A stretch of DNA of 64,000 bases from NCBI GenBank assembly GCA_023387735.1, contig JAEWHP010000031.1, positions 104,548 to 168,547 of the forward strand. The letters run 5' to 3'. Position 1 is the stretch's first letter, and every line of letters begins with the position of its first letter. Source of the DNA: Pseudomonadota bacterium. GTDB taxonomy: Bacteria > Pseudomonadota > Alphaproteobacteria > Rhizobiales > Xanthobacteraceae. Positions 57,996 through 64,000 of the stretch are shown here, piece by piece. The notes under the pieces were generated by a model, which was given only the letters and a program-made list of their open reading frames with translations, had not been told where the DNA came from and did not search any database. Made by a program: the position numbers and the translations under genes.

Positions 57996-58856
57996 ATGGA
58001 CGCCCCCACCACCCACGATCAGAACGCCGACCAGGTCGCCTACTGGAATGGTCCCGCAGGCCAGCGCTGGGCCGATCGCCAGGCGGCGCAGGATGTGCTG
58101 CTCAAGCCGGTCGCCGATCTCGTGGTCGACCGCGCCGGCTTCAAGCCGGGCGAGCGTGTCATCGATGTCGGCTGCGGTAGCGGCGCTACCACGATCGCAT
58201 TCGCGCGAAAGGTCGCGCCGTCGGGGCATGTGCTCGGCGTCGATGTCTCGGGTCCGATGCTGGAGCGGGCGCGGCAGGCTGCGCCGAAGGATCTGCCGAT
58301 CGAATTCGCGCTCGCGGATGCGACCGTCTATCCGTTCGAGCCTGCAAGTTTCGACGTCCTGGCGTCGCGGTTCGGCGTGATGTTCTTTGCCGATCCCACG
58401 CTGTCGTTTGCGAACATGCGCAAGGCGCTGCGGCCGTCGGGCCGACTGGCGTTCGCCTGCTGGCGTGAGCCGCGCGAAAACCCGTTCTTCATGGCGCCGC
58501 TCGCGGCTGCCTACAAGCACGTACCAAAACTGCCGCCGCAGGGGCCGGAAGATCCCGGGCCGTTTGCGTTCGCCTCGGAAGCACGCGTCCGCCGCATCCT
58601 CGACGCGGCCGGCTTTACCGGCGTCGAATTGGAGGCGTGTCCGTTGCTGCTCGACGCCGCCATCGGCCGCGGGCTTGATGGCGCCGTGCAGGGCGCGCTC
58701 GAAATCGGGCCGGTCAGTCGCGCGCTGGACGGCCAGCCCGAGGAACTGCGTATTGCCGCCGCGAACGAGATCCGCGAAGCGCTGACGCCGTTCGCCAAGG
58801 GCAGTGCAGTGCTGCTGCCGGCATCGGTCTGGGTCGTCACGGCGCGGGCGTCGTAG
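57996..58856 (+). CDS. class I SAM-dependent methyltransferase
   Basis: A 286-residue methyltransferase from the ATG at 57996; the longer frame runs back into the repeat. Motif I is VIDVGCGSGATT, followed by acidic GVDVSGPMLERAR, motif II region FDVLASRFGVMFF and the post-motif FADPTLSFANMRKAL with RPSGRLAFACWREP. This is the Methyltransf_11/25 type often acting on small molecules or lipids; the substrate is unknown. It stands alone between tRNA-Val and pepT. Confidence 0.88.
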   Translation: MDAPTTHDQNADQVAYWNGPAGQRWADRQAAQDVLLKPVADLVVDRAGFKPGERVIDVGCGSGATTIAFARKVAPSGHVLGVDVSGPMLERARQAAPKDLPIEFALADATVYPFEPASFDVLASRFGVMFFADPTLSFANMRKALRPSGRLAFACWREPRENPFFMAPLAAAYKHVPKLPPQGPEDPGPFAFASEARVRRILDAAGFTGVELEACPLLLDAAIGRGLDGAVQGALEIGPVSRALDGQPEELRIAAANEIREALTPFAKGSAVLLPASVWVVTARAS

Positions 58857-58939
58857 CAGCGTCATTATCGCCATCGCCACGTCACCAAATCGCCTGACGA
58901 TTCACCTACGTCCACTGCAATGGGCTGGCGACAAGGCGA

Positions 58940-59194
58940 ATGGGTGTGGCGACGATGCGCTGGTCCGATCTGACGCTCACTCCGGCTCTGACCGGGCTGG
59001 TGATGGTTGCACTGCTTGTGGTGGGCGCGATCGCCGTTCGCGTCGTCACGGCGTCCGACCAGCGCGAGGCCCGCACGCATGCCGCCGGCGAGACCCGCGG
59101 CCAAGGGGGCCTGGATCGAGGCGTCAATCAGCGCGCCACGGACCGGGGCAATCCGGACGGCGGTATCCGGGGCCTCAGGGGGACGCTGGAGTAA
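58940..59194 (+). CDS. possible small membrane protein
   Basis: An 84-residue frame (MGVATMRWSDLTLTPALTGL) with a good hydrophobic helix (LVMVALLVVGAIAVRVV) and a hydrophilic Gly/Arg-rich tail. The ATG at 58940 follows ACAAGGCGA. The helix argues for a real gene; the tail's composition and a competing antisense frame argue against. No family is recognised. Confidence 0.4.
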   Translation: MGVATMRWSDLTLTPALTGLVMVALLVVGAIAVRVVTASDQREARTHAAGETRGQGGLDRGVNQRATDRGNPDGGIRGLRGTLE

Positions 59195-59245
59195 GGGCCT
59201 TCGCCTGACGACAACTCGCGTCGCCGTGAGATACCGCGAGGAGCG

Positions 59246-59623
59246 CTATTTGATCGTCGCCGTCACGGTGATGACCGACGTGCCGGAAGCCCTCGGCCCC
59301 TGGCCTGTCGCCTTGATGGCGAAAGTGTCGTTTCCTTTGTACCTGGCCTTCGCCTTGTATTCGTACGTGGTCAGGTTGACCTTTTTCAGCTTGCCGTATG
59401 AAGGCTTCTTGAAAATTTCCGAGCTGCTCACGGTGCCCCGTATCGTGATCGGAAACAGGCAGCTTTGTCCCGGCGCGACGCTGATGTCGCCGCTCGAGTT
59501 CTCGCCCCAGTCCGCAAGTTCCACCAGTTTCGGGCAGTCCGGGGCGGCCAGCGCCTCTGTTGCCGGCAGCGAGGCTGTGACTGCCACGACAAGCGCCAGG
59601 GCGACGACTTCAGACGATCGCAT
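59246..59623 (-). CDS. secreted hypothetical protein, small beta-rich domain
   Basis: A 125-residue exported protein. The signal peptide ends near TEALA. The mature part is short, beta-rich and carries two cysteines (APDCPKLVELADWGEN and APGQSCLFPITIRG), then GTVSSSEIFKKPSYGKL and TTYEYKAKARYKGNDTF. The last segment resembles an immunoglobulin-like or cadherin-like repeat of the type that ends with NDTFTYKAT-like motifs. It precedes pepT's end by 60 nt on the same strand. Function unknown. Confidence 0.75.
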   Translation of the reverse strand: MRSSEVVALALVVAVTASLPATEALAAPDCPKLVELADWGENSSGDISVAPGQSCLFPITIRGTVSSSEIFKKPSYGKLKKVNLTTYEYKAKARYKGNDTFAIKATGQGPRASGTSVITVTATIK

Positions 59624-59683
59624 GGTGGACTCCTCGCTTGTAAGCCGACCCCTCCGCCGGCGCGGTGGAACCCCGGCGAAGGT

Positions 59684-60940
59684 TCAGGCCCGTTCCTCCC
59701 AGATCATCGCCAGGTGAACGATGGTCTCCGCCGCCTTTTCCATGTCCTGCCGGCTGACCCATTCCAGCCGCGAATGGAAGGCGTGTTCGCCGGCGAAGAT
59801 GTTGGGGCAGGGCAGGCCCATGAACGACAGCCGCGAGCCGTCGGTGCCGCCGCGGATCGAGCCGCGCACCGGTGTCAGGCCGGCGCGCCCGATCGCCTCG
59901 ATGGCGTAGTCGACGATCTCGGGATGGCCGTCGATCACCTGCTTCATGTTGCGGTACTGCGGCGTGACCTCCATCCGGTATGTCGAGCGCGGATAATCCT
60001 TCATCACGCCCTTGACGATGGATTCGAGCAGCGCTTCCTTTTCCTTCAGCCCCTCGTCGGTGAAGTCGCGCACGATGAAGCCGATGGTGGCTTTCTCCAG
60101 TGCCCCCGAAATGCCGATCGGATGCAGAAAGCCTTCCTTGCCCTCGGTGGTCTCCGGCGAGCAGGTGTCCTTCGGCAGCCGATCGACGATGGCGGCCGCG
60201 ATCTTGATCGCGTGCTCCATCTTGCCCTTGGCAAAGCCCGGATGGGTCGAGACGCCCTCGATGGCGATGGTGGCGCCGTCGGCGGAAAAGGTCTCATCCT
60301 CGATGCAGCCCGCGCTTTCGCCGTCCATCGTGTAGGCGAACCGAGCCCCGAGCTTCTTCAGGTCGACCTTGTCGACGCCGCGGCCGATCTCTTCATCCGG
60401 CGTGAACAGGATCTTGATGGTGCCGTGCTTGATCTGCGGGTTCTGAACGAGGAACTGCGCCGCATCCATGATCTCCGCGACGCCGGCCTTGTTGTCGGCC
60501 CCCAGCAGCGTGGTGCCATCGGTCGTGATGATGTCGTTGCCGATCTGGTCGGCGAGCGCGGGATGTTCGGCCGCTCGGATCACCTGGGTCCGGTCGGCCG
60601 GCAGAACGATGTCGCCGCCGCGGTAGTTCTTCACCACCTGCGGCCTGACGTTTGCCCCGGTGCAGTCGGGCGAGGTGTCCATGTGCGAGCAGAAGCAGAT
60701 TACCGGAACCTGCTTGTCGGTAGTGGCCGGGATCGTGGCGTAGACATAGCCGTGCTCGTCGAGATGGGCATCGGCAATGCCGATGGCCTGCAATTCGGCG
60801 GCGAGCATGCGGCCGAGGTTTTTCTGTTTCTCGGTGGAGGGGCATGTCGGCGAGGCCGGGTCCGACTGCGTATCGATCAGGACATAGCGCAGGAACCGCT
60901 CGGTGACGGTGTGGGTAAAGGCGAGGGGCGTAGCCAGCAT
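59684..60940 (-). CDS. pepT: peptidase T (tripeptide aminopeptidase)
   Basis: A 418-residue M20B metallopeptidase removing N-terminal residues from tripeptides. Dizinc-site motifs: FCSHMDTSPD (His and Asp), LLGADNKAGVAEIMDAA, FTPDEEIGRG (Glu general base and Glu ligand), YTMDGESAG, and C-terminal GGTDGSRLSFMGLPCPNIFAGEHAFHSRLEWV with the last His ligand. Length matches E. coli PepT. It is a single gene on the minus strand. Confidence 0.97.
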   Translation of the reverse strand: MLATPLAFTHTVTERFLRYVLIDTQSDPASPTCPSTEKQKNLGRMLAAELQAIGIADAHLDEHGYVYATIPATTDKQVPVICFCSHMDTSPDCTGANVRPQVVKNYRGGDIVLPADRTQVIRAAEHPALADQIGNDIITTDGTTLLGADNKAGVAEIMDAAQFLVQNPQIKHGTIKILFTPDEEIGRGVDKVDLKKLGARFAYTMDGESAGCIEDETFSADGATIAIEGVSTHPGFAKGKMEHAIKIAAAIVDRLPKDTCSPETTEGKEGFLHPIGISGALEKATIGFIVRDFTDEGLKEKEALLESIVKGVMKDYPRSTYRMEVTPQYRNMKQVIDGHPEIVDYAIEAIGRAGLTPVRGSIRGGTDGSRLSFMGLPCPNIFAGEHAFHSRLEWVSRQDMEKAAETIVHLAMIWEERA

Positions 60941-61043
60941 GACGACCGCAACAACATGAGAAGGGATGCGCTCTATAACAGAAAAGCGCCATTCCGGGGC
61001 TGTGCCGGAATGGCGCTTCCAGAGGAACCGGATCGGACGGGCG

Positions 61044-61343
61044 TCAGACCGCTTCCTTGAGTTCCTTGGAGGCGCGGAAGGCGACCTTCTTGCTGGCCTT
61101 GATCTGGATCGGTTCGCCGGTCGCGGGGTTGCGGCCCACGCGGGCGGCGCGCTTGCGGACCTGGAGGATGCCGAGGCCGACGATGCGGATGCGCTCGCCC
61201 TTCTTCAGGTGCTTGGTGATGTTGCCGACCAGGTCGGTCAGGATCGCCTCAGCGGCCTTCTTCGACAATTCATGGTCATCCGCCAGCGCCGCCGCCAGGT
61301 GCTTGAGCGTGATGGTAGCCGGGGATGCTGCTTTCTTTGCCAT
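61044..61343 (-). CDS. HU family DNA-binding protein
   Basis: A 99-residue HU/IHF-fold protein from the ATG at 61343, with GAGGAGGG upstream. The DNA-binding arm is VGRNPATGEPIQIKASKKVAF, the family signature. A short Lys/Ala-rich N-terminal extension (MAKKAASPATITLKHLAAAL) is unlike the 90-residue HU of E. coli and is seen in other rhizobial paralogues. It probably compacts or bends DNA. It lies apart from lon, which often neighbours hupB. Confidence 0.93.
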   Translation of the reverse strand: MAKKAASPATITLKHLAAALADDHELSKKAAEAILTDLVGNITKHLKKGERIRIVGLGILQVRKRAARVGRNPATGEPIQIKASKKVAFRASKELKEAV

Positions 61344-61663
61344 AACTGGCCCTCCTCGTTGGCAATGGCTTTCGAGCGTTCGCAAATACCGGTCTGACGC
61401 CGGAAAACGCGTCGCAGGGTGAGCTTGAGTCCGCAGGTCCCGATCATATGGGTACGCAAAGGCTTCAAGAAACCCAACTGTATCAGGCCTAAAACGATTC
61501 GGCTGTTGGGTATCCGCGCTGTTGGGCCCTAAAACAGGCGCTTATTTGCATCGGTGTCAAAGAAGTGCCCATTTGACGGGGGGATCTGCAACGTCCTTGA
61601 CTATGCGGAAGCGGCCCTTTATGCCCTCGGTTCTGCGCGGGTCAGGATCTGATTACGGCATCC
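61344..61663. other. gene-free region between HU and tRNA-Asp
   Basis: 320 nt. It contains short repeats: CCTAAAAC (61488 and 61528) and GCTGTTGGG (61502 and 61518). A good sigma-70-like promoter for the tRNA follows: TTGACT (61597-61602), 17 nt, TATGCC (61620-61625). Confidence 0.5.
61597..61625 (+). promoter_or_regulatory. candidate housekeeping promoter of tRNA-Asp
   Basis: TTGACT and TATGCC are spaced by 17 nt, ending 38 nt before the tRNA. The -35 is near-consensus, the -10 moderate. Confidence 0.5.
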
Positions 61664-61740
61664 GCGGGAGTAGCTCAGTTGGTTAGAGCGCCGCCCTGTC
61701 ACGGCGGAGGCCGCGGGTTCGAGTCCCGTCTCTCGCGCCA
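61664..61740 (+). tRNA. tRNA-Asp (anticodon GUC)
   Basis: A 77-nt tRNA: acceptor GCGGGAG with CTCTCGC, D arm GCTCAGTTGGTTAGAGC, anticodon arm CCGCC-CTGTCAC-GGCGG reading GTC, T arm CGGGTTCGAGTCCCG, and 3' GCCA encoded. Confidence 0.97.
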
Positions 61741-61768
61741 GTTTCTGGCGCAAACAACGAACACGCAA

Positions 61769-61803
61769 CAAAAAGGCCGCCCCGAGGGCGGCCGTTTTTA
61801 TTC
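61769..61803. terminator. terminator between tRNA-Asp and a convergent small gene
   Basis: GGCCGCCC (61775-61782) pairs with GGGCGGCC (61786-61793) around CGA. A runs precede it and TTTTTATT follows, so it can act in both directions. Confidence 0.9.
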
Positions 61804-61821
61804 CAATTGGATCGATTTTGC

Positions 61822-62016
61822 TTAGCGGACGGTCGAGGTGTTCGCGCTGGTGACGACCACCGGCTTGCCGGCCTTAACGACCTGGGCGGTCTGGCTGTAA
61901 TCCGCACCGGTGCGCGCCGAAATGCCGAACGCCGCAACCGCGATGCCGGCCACGAGGGCAACAACCACGATCTTCAGGTGGGTACCGCGATCCGCCGAGT
62001 GAATGGAGTGGTTCAT
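61822..62016 (-). CDS. small membrane-anchored hypothetical protein
   Basis: A 64-residue protein with GGGAGG ahead of its ATG at 62016. One membrane helix (HLKIVVVALVAGIAVAAFGIS) follows a short charged start; the rest is polar and extracytoplasmic. I recall close relatives in Bradyrhizobium without function. It converges on tRNA-Asp with a shared terminator. Confidence 0.8.
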   Translation of the reverse strand: MNHSIHSADRGTHLKIVVVALVAGIAVAAFGISARTGADYSQTAQVVKAGKPVVVTSANTSTVR

Positions 62017-62543
62017 CTAAGCCTCCCGGACGACTCTGCGTCCTCTGTTGCGGAGAGATTTACCGGCCATCTGTTTCAGGATGGTTTCGCGGTTCCCTCA
62101 AAATGGTTTCATCTCGCCGGTTTTTTGCCTTTTTCATTGCGGGCCTCCGTGATGAAGCGCACACAGCGGAGATAAATCACCTGGCGCGTGAGCGGGTGGG
62201 GTGAAAACTGCAGTGATAACAATGAGAAGCGTGCGATGCGTCCGGGTCAGGAGGATCGCTGGATGTGCACACGGGCCGACTGCGTGACCAGGGACAGCAG
62301 GCAATGGCGAAATCGCACGGCGCGGACGGCATGGACGCTCCCCAGCGCATGCTCGGGCTTGCCGGCGAGCGTGATGAGGCGATGTGCAGCACGACGGCGT
62401 GCCAAGGCTGGAGTGTCGACCGATCCGTCAATTGGGGCGCGCGGAACGCTATCAACGATCTTCATTTCATTTCGGCCGATCGCCGCGTTCGATCGCGATC
62501 GCCGGCCTTGGCACCGGCCAGCTTTGTTGGCAGAGGTTTGTGA
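62017..62543. other. gene-free region upstream of the MarR gene
   Basis: 527 nt. Frames on both strands (for example 62188-62547 and 62265-62543) lack ribosome-binding sites and family features and are not called. A short direct repeat ATGGTTTC (62080 and 62104) and an inverted GATCGCCG/CGATCGCGATCG-rich stretch near 62475-62505 are the only patterns seen. The latter could hold the MarR site. Confidence 0.45.
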
Positions 62544-63059
62544 ATGAACCAGAAACCCGTCAAGCAGGCCGCGCCTGTGGCCGTTGCAGCGAACGATGCC
62601 GAGCTGGCGCCGATCACGGCGATGCTGTCGTCGCGGCTGATCGTGCTGGCCAATCTGCTCAAGCGTGGCGCGATCCTGCGCTACAAGCGGCTGGTAGGGC
62701 TCTCGCCTGTGGAATTCGGACTGGTGGCCTCCCTGGGGCGGCAGCCGCCGATGAGCGTGATCCGGCTCGCGGAGGCGGTCGGCATGGACAAGGGGCAGAT
62801 CAGCCGGGCACTGGCCGAACTGGTCTCGCGCAAGCTGGTCGCCAAGCAGATCAACCCGCGCGACAACAGGGAGACGCTGGTGTGCCTGACCAAGGCGGGG
62901 CTGGCGGCCCACGACACGATTTTCGCGGGCGCGCAGGATCGCAACGGGCGGCTGCTGGAACAACTCGGCAAGGAGGAGCTGGCGGTGCTTCTCGACCAGA
63001 TCGATCGTCTCGCCGAGACGGCCGCTGCGATGCTCGCGGACGAGAAGGACCGGGCCTGA
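62544..63059 (+). CDS. MarR family transcriptional regulator
   Basis: A 171-residue winged-helix regulator starting MNQKPVKQAAPVAVAANDAE. The DNA-binding part is LVASLGRQPPMSVIRLAEAVGMDKGQISRALAEL, then the wing LVAKQINPRDNRETLVCLTKAG. The dimer helices flank it. Typical MarR proteins repress their own and a neighbouring gene and release DNA on binding a phenolic or oxidising ligand. No dedicated partner gene is adjacent; nuoA follows on the same strand after 169 nt. Confidence 0.9.
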   Translation: MNQKPVKQAAPVAVAANDAELAPITAMLSSRLIVLANLLKRGAILRYKRLVGLSPVEFGLVASLGRQPPMSVIRLAEAVGMDKGQISRALAELVSRKLVAKQINPRDNRETLVCLTKAGLAAHDTIFAGAQDRNGRLLEQLGKEELAVLLDQIDRLAETAAAMLADEKDRA

Positions 63060-63228
63060 GGGCGCGGCAGGAACGCAACACTTTTTCGCGTTCTGCAAGC
63101 ACGCCAGGGGCAGGGAGTGACGCCAAAGCGGCTCGTCTTGCGCCCTCTGTTGCGCTGCGCTAAGCCTCAAGAACCATTCCAATCAACGAATCTGCGGCAG
63201 TCCGAAACCGCAGGAAAAGGCTACGCCG

Positions 63229-63594
63229 ATGACCGGCATCCTGCAGAACTACCTTCCACTTGTCGTGTTCATCGGAGTGGCGAGCCTGATCGGCCTGGCG
63301 CTCCTGATCGCCCCGTTCCTCGTCGCCTTCCAGCAGCCGGATCCGGAAAAGCTGTCCGCCTATGAATGCGGATTCAACGCTTTTGACGATGCCCGCATGA
63401 AGTTCGACGTCCGCTTCTACCTGGTCGCGATCCTCTTCATCATCTTCGACCTCGAAGTGGCGTTCCTGTTTCCGTGGGCGGTCGCGTACGGCAAGCTCGG
63501 GGTCACCGGCTTCTGGACGATGATGGTGTTCCTCACCGTCCTCACGATCGGATACGTTTACGAGTGGAAGAAAGGCGCGCTCGAATGGGATTGA
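63229..63594 (+). CDS. nuoA: NADH-quinone oxidoreductase subunit A
   Basis: A 121-residue membrane subunit of complex I with three helices ([56 protein letters not shown]). The conserved loop [22 protein letters not shown] and [12 protein letters not shown] are diagnostic. It opens the nuo operon, and its end overlaps nuoB by 10 nt. Confidence 0.97.
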   Translation: MTGILQNYLPLVVFIGVASLIGLALLIAPFLVAFQQPDPEKLSAYECGFNAFDDARMKFDVRFYLVAILFIIFDLEVAFLFPWAVAYGKLGVTGFWTMMVFLTVLTIGYVYEWKKGALEWD

Positions 63595-64000
63595 GCCCGA
63601 CAGCAACCCGTGGCTCTTCGCCCGCCATTGCGCAGGCACCGAAGGGTATTCTCGATCCCGCCACCGGGAGGCCGGTCGGCGCCAACGATCCGTTCTTCCT
63701 CGAGGTCAATCACGAGCTCTCCGACAAGGGTTTCTTCGTCGCCGCTGCCGACGATCTGATCACCTGGGCGCGCACCGGCTCGCTGATGTGGATGACGTTC
63801 GGTCTCGCCTGCTGCGCGGTCGAGATGATGCAGGTGTCGATGCCGCGCTACGACGTGGAGCGATTCGGCTTTGCGCCGCGCGCCTCGCCGCGGCAGTCCG
63901 ACGTCATGATCGTGGCGGGCACGCTGACCAACAAGATGGCGCCGGCGCTGCGCAAGGTCTACGACCAGATGCCCGAGCCGCGCTACGTGATCTCGATGGG
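63585..64000 (+). CDS. nuoB: NADH-quinone oxidoreductase subunit B, 3' truncated by the window
   Basis: The first 138 codons of NuoB. It starts with ATG at 63585, overlapping nuoA by 10 nt in another frame. The N-terminal extension ([19 protein letters not shown]) precedes the core: [21 protein letters not shown] with the Cys-Cys pair of cluster N2, and [41 protein letters not shown]. NuoB carries the terminal iron-sulfur cluster N2 that passes electrons to quinone. The remaining two cysteines lie beyond the window. Confidence 0.97.
   Translation, partial: MGLSPTATRGSSPAIAQAPKGILDPATGRPVGANDPFFLEVNHELSDKGFFVAAADDLITWARTGSLMWMTFGLACCAVEMMQVSMPRYDVERFGFAPRASPRQSDVMIVAGTLTNKMAPALRKVYDQMPEPRYVISM

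Noticed and set aside
62247..63182. 311-residue minus-strand frame
   Set aside because: It lies across the MarR gene, which has clear winged-helix motifs, and has no features of its own.

Overview
The window looks like chromosomal DNA of a Bradyrhizobium-type alphaproteobacterium (order Hyphomicrobiales, formerly Rhizobiales). Evidence is the high GC, Tat-type signal peptides, GapR, DUF1036, DUF1244 and ScfR-family proteins, and intergenic palindromic repeats of a style I associate with Bradyrhizobium. The assignment rests on protein resemblance and recall, not on a search. It is mostly a core-genome segment. I see no transposase, integrase, prophage, rRNA or CRISPR array.

Layout. 1-6.5 kb: the end of a sigma-54 activator, two cell-wall enzymes (L,D-transpeptidase, DUF882/M15-type), gapR and DUF1244. 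6.6-11.3 kb: DUF1036, pyruvate kinase, OsmC, TetR and a GT87-like membrane glycosyltransferase. 11.5-16 kb: nrdAB behind a cobalamin riboswitch on the minus strand. 16-21.8 kb: a methylcitrate-cycle operon (thioesterase-prpD-prpC-prpB) divergent from an ScfR/RamB-type regulator, with tandem TTTGCAAA sites between them. 21.8-24.5 kb: a second cobalamin riboswitch and metE. 24.8-37.4 kb (minus strand): ftsH, tilS, cpoB, pal, a FeeM/LuxI-like acyltransferase, a GGDEF-EAL protein, tolB, tolA, tolR, tolQ. 37.4-38.5 kb: gene-free, repeat-rich. 38.5-43.1 kb: two tandem DUF1254 proteins and a divergent AraC regulator. 43.1-50.5 kb: a membrane-anchored hypothetical protein, glnA, glnB, nnrD, an enolase-superfamily enzyme and a copper-ligand-poor multicopper-oxidase-like protein. 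50.6-57.7 kb: tRNA-Leu, then the proteostasis set tig, clpP, clpX, lon. 57.7-64 kb: tRNA-Val, a methyltransferase, pepT, HU, tRNA-Asp, a MarR regulator, and the start of the complex I operon (nuoA, partial nuoB).

How it fits together. Both riboswitches sit in front of enzymes that replace B12-dependent isozymes: MetE for MetH, and a class I ribonucleotide reductase for class II NrdJ. The two leaders share a nearly identical 21-nt element after the aptamer. NrdB has Phe155 where the radical tyrosine should be and Glu117 as first metal ligand, which is the signature of a class Ic (Mn/Fe, tyrosyl-radical-free) enzyme. The Tol-Pal system is interrupted by two signalling genes, and a perfect TTAA-N7-TTAAC (CtrA-type) box precedes the first of them, with weaker boxes before pal and tolQ. 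Matches to the sigma-54 -24/-12 promoter lie upstream of glnB (expected) and clpX (unexpected).
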